Source of the DNA: Pyrenochaeta sp. MPI-SDFR-AT-0127
Lineage: Eukaryota; Ascomycota; Dothideomycetes; Pleosporales; Cucurbitariaceae
Length of the DNA stretch: 64,000 nucleotides
Direction: 5' to 3'
Assembly (NCBI GenBank): GCA_020747015.1
Contig: JAGTJM010000016.1
Span: forward strand, 662,094 to 726,093
Positions 1 through 10,627 of this stretch are shown piece after piece. The notes beneath the pieces are model-generated. The model was not told where the DNA came from. It was given only the letters and a program-made list of their open reading frames with translations, and did no database searches. Position numbers and translations under genes: made by a program. Each line of letters begins with the position of its first letter. The stretch's first letter is position 1.

Positions 1-336
1 AGTCAGAGCCACAGCTCCACGATGACCTCGACGCAACTGCGCCCTTTTTGACGCTAGACTCTGTACACTGAGATGCACTAGGCCGCCGCCCTTGTCTGCA
101 GGAGGTGTTTGCTTCTGTGCTTTCTGCTGTTCTTGCCTGCGGTTGCTGCCTGCATGTCCGCATGTTTAAAATATTCCTCCCCGCTCTTTCGCACTTGCAT
201 TCCACCACCAACAACCGGTGTGCCTGCCAGTGACTTGGCCTGTCTGCGTCTTGCTCCCAGATATCCCAGACTTCAAAAAGTACCAAGTCGATCTTTGAAT
301 CTCTTTTTTGCCGTTCCAGGCTCCCCGGTCGCAACC
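1..336. other. Upstream region of TRL1
   Basis: No gene is visible here. The TRL1 frame is open from position 109 but has no in-frame ATG before 337. A pyrimidine-rich stretch ending in CAG at 317-319 looks like a 3' splice site, so the 5' leader may contain an intron. This is inference. Confidence 0.4.
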
Positions 337-2871
337 ATGGCGCATCGCGACACGGCACCATACGCAGCGCAGGATCCAAAAGAGATCGCAGCGCTAGTCC
401 ACTCGCTCGAGGGCCACAAGGGCAAAAAGGGTCAGGGCGGCTTTTCGGTCAAGAAACACACGTTCACATTGCCCAATGGCCGGACAGTCGACTCGTGGAA
501 GATGAACGACTGGGACTACAAGAAGGCAAACCTGCCCACCTACGCCCGGGGGCTTTTCACATACGAGACCCTGGATGGCAACCTCGAGATTGCCGTGAGG
601 GGGTACGACAAGTTCTTCAACCACGGCGAGATCAGGAAGACGGAGTGGAAGAATGTGGAGCAGAATACTCGCGGGCCATATGAGCTGAGCGTCAAGGAGA
701 ATGGCTGCATCATCTTCATATCCGGCCTGGACGATGGCACTCTGCTAGTCTGCAGCAAGCACTCGACGGGTGCTCGAGGCGATGTGGAGCTTAGCCATGC
801 CTGCGCTGGTGAGAAGTGGGCCGAGAGGCACATTGCGACGGTTGGCAAGACCAAGGAGGATCTAGCGCGCACCTTGCATTCAATGAACGCAACCCTCGTG
901 GCCGAGCTATGTGACGACGACTTTGAGGAGCATGTGCTGGCATATACCCCCGAGCAGGCCGGCCTGTACGTTCACGGTCTGAATCTAAACCTCCCAGACT
1001 TCGCAACCTACCCTGGACACCTGGTGGACAAATTTGCAGACGCATGGGGCATGAAGAAGGTCACATACGTCATGGAGAACGATATAACAAAGGTCAAGGC
1101 CTTCTTGGACAAGGTGGCTGAGACGGGCAATTACGAGGGGCGTGATACCGAGGGCTTCGTAATCCGCTGTCAGGCACGTGAGAGTGAAGACGGCCCCTAC
1201 ATGGATTGGTTCTTCAAGTACAAGTTCGAGGAGCCCTATCTCATGTACCGTCAATGGCGGGAGTGCACAAAGGCTCTGATTGGGGGTAAACCCCCACGAT
1301 ACAAGAAGCACGAAGCCATTACCAAGGAGTACCTTGACTTTGCCCGGAGAAAGTTTGTTCAGAACCCTGGACTCGCAAAGGCATATAACCTGAATCATGG
1401 TATCATTAAGCTGCGTGACGAGTTCTTAGAATCCCGTGGAACGACTGGCGCAGACATTATTCGCCAGGAGCTGGAGAACGGGGCGGTTGAGAGTAAGAAC
1501 GCTGATCGGAACATTGTTCTAGTTCCTATTGCAACAATTGGATGCGGAAAGACGACCCTGGCACTTGCGTTGGTCAAGCTATTCGGATGGGGACACTACC
1601 AAAATGACAATGTCAAGGCAAAGAAAGGTAGGGGCCAGATTTTTGCCGACACAATATCCTCGCTACTCGTCACAAACCCGGTTGTTATTGCAGACAGAAA
1701 CAACCATCAAAAGCGTGAGCGAGACCAGATCATCACCGACATTTCCAGGAGTGTTCCTGATGCTCGCTTCGTTGCTTTGCACTACGTTCATGACCGATCA
1801 AATTATGACAACATTCGTAATGCAACACGGAAGCGGGTTCTTGATCGTGGGGACAACCACCAGACCATTCAGGCTGGCTCAAAGGGCTCTAGCGAGATCA
1901 TAGAGATAATGGAAGGCTTCATGCATCGCTTCCAACCCATCGATCCTTCCGAGGTTCCCGATGAACTGTTCGACCTCGTCATTAACATCGATCCCACTGT
2001 CGACTCACGCGTCAATCTCGAAGTCATCATCGGAAAAATGTTTGAAACATATCCCGCACTATTCAGGGGAAAGGATATGCCCACGGACACGGACATGGAT
2101 GCTGCAATTGAATGGGCTATGAACGACTATAAACCGGATTTCAAGATGGATCTGTCCCGTGGCGGTAACGGCAACAAAGGCACGCCAAACTACAATAGCA
2201 ATCAAATCTTGCAGAACATGCAACGAAGCGAGGCTCAGAATGGCCGGAAACAGTCTCAGCAAGAGCCCAAGCCTAAAAAGGCGCCTCGTATGGAGTACTT
2301 CTCAATTCGCCTCAATACCACGCGTGTTAGCTCGATTCTCGATGCACTATTCAACGATAAGGACGCTACTACTGCGCGCTTTTATAAGCAACTGAAGCAG
2401 ACAAGGCGCATTCAGAATGAGTTTCACGTCACTATTATGCATCGTGCGTCTGCTCCGCAGAACCAAGTATACTGGGACAAGCTTACGAAGCTACATAAAC
2501 TCTCACAGAAGCTCCATTCGAACACAGGATCCTGGGAGCCTGAGCTTGGCAAATGCAATGTCCAACTGGAGCGTTTGATTTGGGACGATCGTATCATGTG
2601 CTTCGTCGTGCGTCTAAATGGTTCGACTACTCTACAAATCGAAAGCGAGGTGGGCACCACAACGGAAGAGCTCATGTTCGAAACCGTGAATCCTGTTGCG
2701 CATGTAACGATCGGTACGGCCAGTCAGCAAATCAAGCCCATGGAGAGCAATGCATTGCTACAACGCTGGTTGAACGAAGGATCGGGCGGCGAGACTGGAA
2801 TTGGGGAGCTTAGTGTCAAGGGTAACGTGGTCCTTGATGGTAGTGTGCGAGGTGTTTTAGGAAGGTTGTAA
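337..2871 (+). CDS. TRL1: Fungal-type trifunctional tRNA ligase
   Basis: An 844-residue intronless protein that joins tRNA halves after intron removal and HAC1-type mRNA in the unfolded protein response. Three catalytic parts can be seen in order. The N-terminal adenylyltransferase/ligase has its nucleotidyl lysine in a KENG motif (K120). The central polynucleotide kinase has a P-loop GCGKTT (about 402-407). The C-terminal cyclic phosphodiesterase has two HxT motifs (H697 and H789). Length and order match yeast Trl1 (827 residues). The start was chosen at the ATG in CAACCATGG because upstream in-frame sequence has no ATG and resembles a leader with a 3' splice site. The gene converges on the SDR gene at 3626. 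All catalytic motifs look intact. Confidence 0.96.
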   Translation: MAHRDTAPYAAQDPKEIAALVHSLEGHKGKKGQGGFSVKKHTFTLPNGRTVDSWKMNDWDYKKANLPTYARGLFTYETLDGNLEIAVRGYDKFFNHGEIRKTEWKNVEQNTRGPYELSVKENGCIIFISGLDDGTLLVCSKHSTGARGDVELSHACAGEKWAERHIATVGKTKEDLARTLHSMNATLVAELCDDDFEEHVLAYTPEQAGLYVHGLNLNLPDFATYPGHLVDKFADAWGMKKVTYVMENDITKVKAFLDKVAETGNYEGRDTEGFVIRCQARESEDGPYMDWFFKYKFEEPYLMYRQWRECTKALIGGKPPRYKKHEAITKEYLDFARRKFVQNPGLAKAYNLNHGIIKLRDEFLESRGTTGADIIRQELENGAVESKNADRNIVLVPIATIGCGKTTLALALVKLFGWGHYQNDNVKAKKGRGQIFADTISSLLVTNPVVIADRNNHQKRERDQIITDISRSVPDARFVALHYVHDRSNYDNIRNATRKRVLDRGDNHQTIQAGSKGSSEIIEIMEGFMHRFQPIDPSEVPDELFDLVINIDPTVDSRVNLEVIIGKMFETYPALFRGKDMPTDTDMDAAIEWAMNDYKPDFKMDLSRGGNGNKGTPNYNSNQILQNMQRSEAQNGRKQSQQEPKPKKAPRMEYFSIRLNTTRVSSILDALFNDKDATTARFYKQLKQTRRIQNEFHVTIMHRASAPQNQVYWDKLTKLHKLSQKLHSNTGSWEPELGKCNVQLERLIWDDRIMCFVVRLNGSTTLQIESEVGTTTEELMFETVNPVAHVTIGTASQQIKPMESNALLQRWLNEGSGGETGIGELSVKGNVVLDGSVRGVLGRL

Positions 2872-3625
2872 GCGTCACCATCTTCATCGTCAACTTCCCA
2901 AACAAAATCGCCAGAGTGGAAGAGTGTGTCCTGTGATTTCTTTATGTTCGCGCATTGCAGACCAGTTCGGATCTGACTCGCATCAATGAAAACGGTGAAT
3001 ACGAGATTTGCATTTGCGGCGTTTAGCGCATGGAGTATGTTCACGATTGATGCCTTTGGAAATATTCCAAAAGTAGTCATGATACACCTTGGCATGTCTT
3101 TGGAGGAGAGCGCCTCCCCTGGAAGTACATCTTATTCGGCTCCATAAATGAAGTATACATCAAAATACGGTCCTGTGTCCAGAGATGAATTGTTGTGATA
3201 TCCTCCTTCCCTGCCTACTCTGCCATGGAGTTCAAGCTAGTGTGTATCCTTTGGCACTTCGCTTTGTCAAGTATTGTATGACTTATCTGAACCCATGACC
3301 ATTCAATCTCTCAGACGTCCTCCGAACCACCCTTTTTCTTTTAGCTAAATCTCGAGAACACATAGCACTCCGCTCTAGCCTTTCGGAACATTACGAATCT
3401 TCAAGCACTTTTTAAGCTTGCTGGACATGGTCAATACGAGGACAGATGGACAAGGAGATGGAGGACAGGCTACAGGAGGCATTCAGTTAGGTCAGGGGTA
3501 TAATTACGCCGGACATGGCAGAGACGATGATGCAAGAGGATAGAAGCCATTTTCAGTCTTGAGCATTGTCTGCTTGTAGTCGTGGTACATTAAAAACATT
3601 GACATACATGCACTAGCTAACCGGT
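2872..3625. other. Intergenic, convergent 3' ends
   Basis: These 754 bases lie between the ends of TRL1 (+) and the SDR gene (-). No coding or RNA feature was recognised; they presumably hold the two 3' untranslated regions. Confidence 0.5.
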
Positions 3626-4742
3626 TTAATATGTAGCAGGAAATACGCCTATCCGCCCACCATCTGTTATTTGGGTTGTTCCATTGATATAGGCACCTCC
3701 CTTTCCAGTCAGGAACAGCGTCACGCCTGCAATGTCATTTGCGGAACCCATTCGTCCCTGAGGGACTTGGGAAGTGCCGTATCTAGGAGGAATACCATTG
3801 GTCATGTCACTTGGGTATGGGCCTGGACAGACGATGTTGCTTCGGATCCCCCACTCAGACAGAAATGAACTCATCATCTTGCCCAGGTGCGCTGCTGCGG
3901 CTTTGCTCGCATTGTAGGCAAGCCCAGCCGAAACCCAACGCATGAATGAAGCTACACTGGCGACGGTGATGATGTGGGCCATGCGGTCGTCATCTGGATC
4001 TGCATCTATGGCCTCAAGCTTCGACTTGTCGTGTGCACGAGGATTGCCGTCGCCTGTAACTTTGCCTGGTGCCCATCCGCGGCGTGTGTTCGCTGCTTCA
4101 AGTAATGGTAAGAAGGTAGCAGACACACCGATAACAGCCTGCGTGTTTATAGCCATGGTGCTTGTCCAACCATCCCACTCTGTGACCATGGCGTCGCGCA
4201 ATTGCTCGATAGATTCGGCCTGGTAGATTGGCCGACCACTTTTGGGTCCAAGGACGCCGGCATTGTTGATCAAGACATCTACATATCCCGTCTCTTTTGT
4301 AATCTGAGCGACAGCCGCTCTGACAGACTCGAGGTCAGTGACATCGGCGGATATGGGAGTGAGGACGGAAGTTGCCGCTTTGGGCGCTGCAGGGGAGGAC
4401 TCGAGCGTCCTGATGGCTTCTTGGAGGACATTCAGGCGGCGGCCAATGATGTAGATCTTCGCAGCGCCATTCTGTTGTGAAGAAAACTAGTCAGAGTAGT
4501 CCTTTCTTGAGATTTGTATATCAAGCCCTTACCTGATATAGCGCCGAGGCAATTGCGAGGCCAATGCCTGTGAATGTGAGTGTAGGTCAGTAGGTGTGAC
4601 GCGTCGAGGATGAATCCTGGCGGGGCATGGAGGGGTAGCTCTGGAGCTGGACAAACGTACCACTACCACCTCCGGTGATGACAATGACAAGTCCTTTGGC
4701 GGAGAAGAGAGCTGCAGGGTTCAGAGGCGCTTGGACGTCCAT
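3626..4742 (-). CDS. Short-chain dehydrogenase/reductase
   Basis: Three exons (4742-4661, 4567-4533, 4471-3626) encode 320 residues of the classical SDR family, an NAD(P)H-dependent oxidoreductase with a Rossmann fold. The cofactor motif TGGGSGIG (about 23-30) is split by the first intron, NNAG is at 108-111, and the catalytic YxxxK is YNASK (Y225, K229). The C-terminal part has the usual PG and GG segments. Introns of 93 and 61 nt have GT-AG ends and keep the frame. About 35 residues between NNAG and the active site (around 165-200) are rich in charged residues and longer than in the core family. The substrate cannot be told from sequence. It lies tail-to-tail with TRL1 and head-to-tail with TEX1. 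Confidence 0.92.
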
Positions 4743-4998
4743 TGTGATTGATTACGATAAATGTGATGAGGAGACTTTGGGATCTGAGACGCTTTGTAGG
4801 CGATTTGCCGTGACTAATCGAGTGTCGACATCGGTGCTTTACTAGGCCGAAGTTTGCACGGGCAAGGTGCGTCACAGGCGGAAACATGGCCGCGGAAAGA
4901 CTTCCCGAAAGTGAGATGGAGAAGGACTTGAATCGTACATATCGAATACGAAGGGCGCCATGCGAGGCGTGCGACTGTATAGACGCCGTGGTAATGAC

Positions 4999-6073
4999 TC
5001 AACTGATGCCTCCAACAATTTTCAGTCCCTGGTTGTCCGCCGAGTAGGCCAAGATATATCGACACGGATGCCATGCGACCTGGGCTGCGGGTGTTGGAAC
5101 ATCTATGGTATGCACAATGTCGCCTGTCTCGACGTGCGCAATCCGTATCTTCTTCTCCTCCTTTTCGTCTGAGCCCGCGGTGATGTAGCTCCCGTCAAAA
5201 GAGAAGTCCACGGTCTTTACCAGCCCTGGTGTGAGCTCTAGGGTGCGCACGCATATCCATTCTTGCGTGTCCCACAACGAGACCAGGGCGTCGCCGCCCC
5301 CAGCAGCTAGAAACTCGCCGCTCGGCGACATGGAAATGGCATAGCAGGCTGAAGTATGGGCATTCAGCGTCAGGGCCGTGTCGAAGGAAGGGTACTGCAG
5401 GATCTTGACGCAGCCATCGCCACCCGTCATGAAGAGGTGATTGCCCGACCAGTCGAAGACGCATTGGTTGGTCTGCAAGGGCTGGCGGTGCTCAGAGAGG
5501 ACACGGCTGGCCGCTCGATCAATTGACACCAAGACATTGTCCTGTGGTGTAGGTTAGCACGCTGCGGCAGAGCAGGGACTGAGGAACTTGGGGGGTGGGG
5601 GCTGGTGGGCAGGCGGGCTGACCAACCTTTCTCCCGGCCACGATTTCTGTGCCATCTGGTGTCCACGCCAGCGTAAAGGGCTGTTCGCCCACTTTGACCT
5701 CGCCCACGCTGGCTTTGGAGCGTATGTCCCAAAACCTCACCATGCCGTCGGTACTGCAGCTCGCCAGCTCATTTTCGTTGATGGGATGGAACGACACACG
5801 TTCGAGCGAAGTGAGGGCTGTGGCGCCCGGCGTGCGCAGCTCTGTCGAATTCTTGACATTGGTCTTCTCCGGGTTCCAGATGCGCAGTGTTCGGTCTGCG
5901 GCGCCCGTGGCGATGAAGGTGCCCGTCGCATTCCACGATATGGTGCGGATGTAGTGCGACGACGACACAGCACCAGGGCGAACAGTGTCGAGGTAGACGG
6001 ACGTCTTGAGCTTGGAAAAGGCAGGCGAAAAGAGCGGCTTTGCCAGGGGGCGGGCGCGAGTGGGCGGCGCCAT
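4999..6073 (-). CDS. TEX1: THO complex subunit 3 (WD40 protein Tex1)
   Basis: Two exons (6073-5627 and 5541-4999) encode 329 residues made almost wholly of WD40 repeats, with WD-type ends such as LRIWN, VRFWDI and VSLWDT. The order of blades and phrases such as ISWNATGTFIATGAADRTLR and the final AYSADNQ identify it as THOC3/Tex1, the beta-propeller subunit of the THO part of TREX. TREX couples transcription to mRNA packaging and export in the nucleus. The 85-nt intron is phase 0 with ends gttggt...cacag. The start codon is the ATG before APPTRARPLAK; longer upstream reading is unlike the family and contains no conserved sequence. The gene follows the small CsbD gene on the same strand. Confidence 0.9.
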
Positions 6074-6356
6074 GGAGCTTCGCAGGTGAGTTATCTTTTT
6101 GGGTCGCGCGAGAGGAATTGGAGCTTGCGCTGCTCTGTCTCGCGTGCTGCAAAAGGGCCGTGCAGCAGCGGTCCTGGCATGCTGGCAGCCACTTGCAACA
6201 CATCCAGCCATGTGAGTAACATGCTCAATGTACACAGATACACAGATGTATACATGGGTAGATGTCATGCACCCTATCGTCGAAATGTAACTTCGTCTCG
6301 CTTCCCACCTGGACCACGGCCGTGTTCCGTCCGCCTTCCCCTCTGACATATCAAGT

Positions 6357-6717
6357 CTACTGTTGCTTGCTCTCAGCACCCTCCTTCTGCATCCCCTCAC
6401 ACCCCACAAGGCCCCCTGCCTTCTCTTCAACGCTGCCGAAGCCCTTGCTCGTATCTCGCTTCTCCGATGCAGACTTCATCGCATCCACGGCCTGCTCCTT
6501 GTCTTGCACGCCCGATGCCTTCCACGCCTGATTGCCCGTCACATTACCAACGGCTTCCTACAGCAAAGTAAGCAAACAACCCCAGGACCCGGACGCGGTA
6601 AGACGGAAGAATTGAAGATGTTCAAAGATGCTCAAAGATGCTCACCTCAGCAGCGCCCTTGACGTATTGAGCATGACCGGCGACCAGGCCCGCTGGAGTT
6701 TGGTTGTTGGTAGACAT
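6357..6717 (-). CDS. Small CsbD-like stress protein
   Basis: Two exons (6717-6646 and 6557-6357) encode a 90-residue hydrophilic protein. Two related segments are seen: one around EAVGNVTGNQAW with EQAVDA, the other around EEKAGGLVG with MQKEGAE. This is the layout of fungal CsbD-like proteins, some of which have been called mismatched base pair and cruciform DNA recognition proteins (Hmp1 type). Family members are small and stress-induced, but their biochemical role is not settled. The 88-nt intron is phase 0 (gtgag...tag). The gene is divergent from the Old Yellow Enzyme gene at 7403 and has a CRE palindrome about 120 bp before its start, which would fit stress control. Confidence 0.8.
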
Positions 6718-7402
6718 TGTGTTTCGTGTAGCGGTGACTTTGCTTTTGCTAATAAATGATACTGCTTCAGATGATGTTTCAGATGTAGAACAGCAACTCG
6801 CAAATCGAAGTGCTTTATGGTATACATATTACGTGACGTCACCAACAAGACATCACACGAGACGGTGCTACACCTGAACAGCTACCAACCTCAAGATTTT
6901 GTACTTGGCCCTCCACAACTACTAGCTATCCTGCCATGCTCTATCAAAGGTCGGACACAGAATTGGAACTCTTCGCCAAGTCCCCCCTCTAGATGACTTT
7001 CAAACTGCTGTATTGACATGTGGGGATGTACAACAGCCGGCACGTGGTCTGGAAGAGATATGTTTTCAGAAAAAGAAAGGACTGTGGTCAAGTTTCGTAT
7101 ATGTCAGCAAAATCTCTTGAGGACTAGAAAAGAAAGGCTGAAAGGTACCAGTTCTTGGTACACGATGAACCTCGGCAATAATCCGGGATTGACTTGTACC
7201 TTACAAATCAGCTTAATCGCGTGCTATAACAATCAAATCTTTAAACTCCTCTTTTAATGCCCCCAGGTGACTCTTAAGCACTCAAGAGCATTTGCCAGTT
7301 TCCCAGATTGCACGATTGGACGGCGTTTTCGTTGGAGGGCACTACAACAACGCAAGCGACTAGGACGAAAACACACTCATTTCCCAAAGACAGGAAGCAG
7401 CC
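6718..7402. promoter_or_regulatory. Divergent promoter, CsbD-like and OYE genes
   Basis: 685 bp lie between two outward-facing start codons. A full CRE palindrome TGACGTCA sits at 6834-6841 and one CCCCT stress-type element at 6984-6988. In fungi CRE sites are bound by Atf1/Sko1-type bZIP factors downstream of the stress MAP kinase. The function here is inference from sequence only. Confidence 0.5.
6834..6841. promoter_or_regulatory. CRE palindrome TGACGTCA
   Basis: A perfect 8-bp CRE lies inside TTACGTGACGTCACC, 117-124 bp upstream of the CsbD-like start codon. It is a likely binding site for a bZIP factor of the Atf1 type. A single short motif can occur by chance. Confidence 0.45.
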
Positions 7403-8812
7403 ATGGCACCTCAAGATTTCAATCGCGGAGCCCCAGGTCTGGAATACTTCACCCCTGCCCACCTCACGTCTCCAGGCACTCCGGTACTGTCAACCAAATC
7501 CAACAATGCTACACCGACCTTGTTTACTCCCCTTACCATTCGCGGTACTACCCTCCGCAACCGCATCCTCGTCGCCCCAATGTGTCAATACAGCACCGGC
7601 TCCCATGGCCCTGCAACTGGCGCATTGACAGATTACCACATCGCCACACTCGGTCACTACGCCCTGAAAGGCGCAGGTCTTGTCATGGTAGAGGCAACAG
7701 GCGTCCAAGCCAACGGCCGTATTTCTCCAAACTGTCCCGGGCTTTGGTCCGATGCTCAGATCCCAGCATTAAGGAGGGTCAGTGATTTTATCAAGAGCCA
7801 GGGGAGTTTGAGTGCGGTTCAGCTTGCGCATGCAGGGAGAAAGGCGAGTACATGTGCGCCGTGGATTGCAGGAGAGCAGCGGACGCAGGGAGGGAAGAGA
7901 AAAGTAAGTGTAAAAGCTGGAGAAGACGTCGGTGGCTGGCCTGAAAATGTTGTCAGCGCCATGGGCGGCGAGAAGTGGACGTGGGATGAAAAGAAGCTGG
8001 ACGACGAAAGCGGTGGGTACTGGGCTCCACGGGCCTTGAGTGAGGAAGAGGTTGGCGCTTTGGTGCAGGATTGGGCAAGTGCGGCACAGAGAGCTGTCAA
8101 GGCAGGCGTTGATGTGATTGAAATCCATGGTGCGCATGGATATCTCATCAACCAGTTTCTGAGCCCAATCACGAACCAGCGGACTGATAAGTATGGTGGC
8201 TCCTTCGAGAACAGAACGCGACTTTTGATCGAGATCATCGAAGCGATTCGAAAAGTCATCCCCAAGACAATGCCGCTGTACCTTCGCATTAGCTCAACAG
8301 AGTGGATGGAAGAGACCGACCTGGGCAAGAAGCATGGTAGCTGGGATGTAGAAAGTTCCATTCGCCTCGCAAAGTTGCTCCCTGCTTTGGGTGTTGATCT
8401 ACTAGACGTAAGCAGTGGAGGAAATCACCCAGCACAGAAGATCAACATGTTCGACACAAAAGACTATCAGATCCGTATTGCATCCCGCATTCGCACTGAG
8501 CTCAAGAAGGAGAATTTGAGCCTATTCATCGGAGCTGTAGGATTGATCACCGAGGCGGAGCAAGCCAGAGATATTGTCGAGGAAGGCGGCGCTGCCATCC
8601 CTAAGAATGGTGACGTAGAAATTGCAAAAGAAGCGCAGGCCGCAGTTACTATCACCCAAGCAAAAGATGGCCAAGAGCCCCTGGCAGATGTGATTCTGGT
8701 TGCACGGCAGTTCATGCGTGAGCCAGAGTGGGTATTGAGGGTCGCTTGGCAATTGGGTGTCGACGTTGCATGGCCAAACCAGTTCTTGAGAGTCAGGTTT
8801 CCCAAACTGTGA
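7403..8812 (+). CDS. Old Yellow Enzyme family NADPH dehydrogenase (YqjM-like)
   Basis: A 469-residue intronless FMN-dependent ene-reductase with a TIM barrel, reducing activated C=C bonds with NADPH. The flavin-contacting MCQYS has Cys at residue 61, as in bacterial YqjM (class III), where classical yeast OYE has Thr. HAGRK is at 143-147. The substrate-binding pair is H242 and H245 in HGAHGYL, followed by QFLSPITNQRTDKYGGSFENR, a family signature. The C-terminal phosphate-binding part (GAVGLIT, VARQFMREPEW) is present. About 30 residues on the N-terminal side and a lysine-rich segment around 165-200 extend the bacterial length. Natural substrate unknown; such enzymes often respond to oxidative stress, and the divergent neighbour is a stress-type gene. 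Confidence 0.93.
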   Translation: MAPQDFNRGAPGLEYFTPAHLTSPGTPVLSTKSNNATPTLFTPLTIRGTTLRNRILVAPMCQYSTGSHGPATGALTDYHIATLGHYALKGAGLVMVEATGVQANGRISPNCPGLWSDAQIPALRRVSDFIKSQGSLSAVQLAHAGRKASTCAPWIAGEQRTQGGKRKVSVKAGEDVGGWPENVVSAMGGEKWTWDEKKLDDESGGYWAPRALSEEEVGALVQDWASAAQRAVKAGVDVIEIHGAHGYLINQFLSPITNQRTDKYGGSFENRTRLLIEIIEAIRKVIPKTMPLYLRISSTEWMEETDLGKKHGSWDVESSIRLAKLLPALGVDLLDVSSGGNHPAQKINMFDTKDYQIRIASRIRTELKKENLSLFIGAVGLITEAEQARDIVEEGGAAIPKNGDVEIAKEAQAAVTITQAKDGQEPLADVILVARQFMREPEWVLRVAWQLGVDVAWPNQFLRVRFPKL

Positions 8813-9206
8813 GGAATCTGTTTTAACGATCAGATAGTTTGGTTTTTTTTGGCTGAGCCATGGGGTCAGATGATAGTGGGGGTTAGCATAGAAAGCATAT
8901 ATATGTCAGATATAGAGTTATAGACAAATTTCTTAGGGATAAGTAGATAAATCACCAGGGACCTGAGATCGTTATATGCCTAGGATAATGCTCATTTAGG
9001 ATTCTAAATCGTTCTGGAGATCGATGTATATAAATCAGTATCTGCGTGAGCACCCCAAAGTCAAGATTCAGACACAGGAAAGCACGAATATGCGTTCACT
9101 GTAGCGTATAACGAGCTAGTCATCGATCATGTTATAACTGATCCAATCCTGGTCTTACTCAGCTAAATTGTAATCTATTATTTTGCTTCTCTCTCTACCT
9201 CAGACA
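8813..9206. other. Intergenic, convergent 3' ends
   Basis: 394 AT-rich bases lie between the OYE stop and the TRM8 stop on the opposite strand. Nothing beyond probable 3' untranslated sequence was recognised. Confidence 0.5.
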
Positions 9207-10231
9207 TCAAGGCCATGCGGGATCTTCGACTCTCCGGAAGCAAGCCACGAATTTCAATCCCTTGTTTCGCTCCACCTTCTTCCCCTCTTCCGTTTCACTC
9301 CTCATCACCCTCACACATTCATCCATTCCCACGGCATCATCTCCTTCACCCTCTTCAAAAACCTTTTCCACTCTCTCGAAACTCGGATGCTTCTCAAAAT
9401 GCTCCTTCATCCACTCATGCAGATCTTGAACATCTGTGATTGTGTACACGACCCCGCCAGGCCGAAGAGCATACGCATACTCTGAGTTGAGCGTGTAAGA
9501 CACAATACGCGCTTTGTGTTTGCGTTGCTTGAAGTGCGGGTCTGGGAAGCAAAGGAAAATCTTAGACAGTTGGTGTTTCTGGAAGAAGTTGGGCAGAAAT
9601 TTCATGGTGTTTGCGCGGATGCAAGAGACGTTTTGGAAGGCGTTGGTCGCGACATTTTGCACGCGTAGTGCACGCACTTTCTCTTGTACATACTCTGTGA
9701 CAGAGGTTCGGATTTCCATGCCTAGAAAGATATCAGCGAAGTGATTGCGAGAGTTGTGCGGACAATTGAATCATGGGTGGTGACTGGCAGTCATTGGGAG
9801 CAGTGGACCCACCAAGTATCAATGTCTCGGGAAACTGGGGGGCGAGCGCAAAGAGTAGTCCTCCAAAGCCGCAGCCAATGTCTGCAATCTCAACATGCTT
9901 CGACATCACAATCCCTTCCTGCTGTTCCTCGTTCACGTCATGTGATGCACTCGATGCCTGATGCTCTTGGGGTTTAATAGCGTATGCCGGATATAGACTC
10001 GCCCAATTCATGTCTGCGGGACTCTTGGGGCTTTTCATTGTCAGACTATGACTTTGCCAGAGAGCAACAGGGCAGGGTACGGTACTATGTCAAGGAATGA
10101 TCTGAAAATGGGTTGGCGTGTGCTCGTTGCCTGTAGAATTTCTTTTTTGGTAGCGCCGCATTTTGCTCGCCGGTTTGAAGCGACTTTTTGTATTCTTCGC
10201 GCCTTGTGCGCTTTGCTGGTTCGCCAGGCAT
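9207..10231 (-). CDS. TRM8: tRNA (guanine-N7-)-methyltransferase catalytic subunit
   Basis: Three exons (10231-10086, 10030-9813, 9721-9207) encode 292 residues. With Trm82 (a WD40 partner not in this window) the enzyme makes m7G46 in tRNA. The basic N-terminus leads into RQRAHANPFSDH, a hallmark of Trm8/METTL1, then the SAM-binding IADIGCGFGG, the phrase LGMEIR split by the second intron, and the FPDPHFK motif. Restoring YPKSPADMNW across the first 55-nt intron fixes its acceptor at the AAAAG before position 10030. The C-terminal segment holds an acidic patch (EGEGDDAVGMDE) not critical for catalysis. The gene is tandem to GID4, with 396 bp between. Confidence 0.95.
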
Positions 10232-10627
10232 GGTGAGTATCTTGAAGCTGAGGATCACAGATTTGCAAAAGAAGACTTGTGAAGTTGCAGGCGAGGCGCG
10301 AGTGGATTGGTTGGGCATCACGAAGCGAGCGAGAAGAGGCGGAGTAAGCTTTTCCGCTAGCTCAAGCATCCGTGTGTCACCCACGCAGTGGTGGATGGCA
10401 TAGTTCGTGAATGCGATCCACAAATTGCACAAGGCCAGCATGACGCAACATAGACATATCAAGCATCTAAATGTCTCAGAATAGTTCTAGATACCCCAGC
10501 ACAGCCTATGGTCTTTGTCGCACGCTGCATAAAAGACCGTGGGAGCGAAGTAGTTACAGGAAGTAAAGCCCCAGAAAATTGCGCCCAAATGCTAATCCTA
10601 ATCGTATGCCATTTCATGTAATCGTCA
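10232..10627. other. Intergenic, upstream of TRM8
   Basis: 396 bp separate the GID4 stop from the TRM8 start on the same strand. It should hold the GID4 3' end and the TRM8 promoter; no specific element was recognised. Confidence 0.45.
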
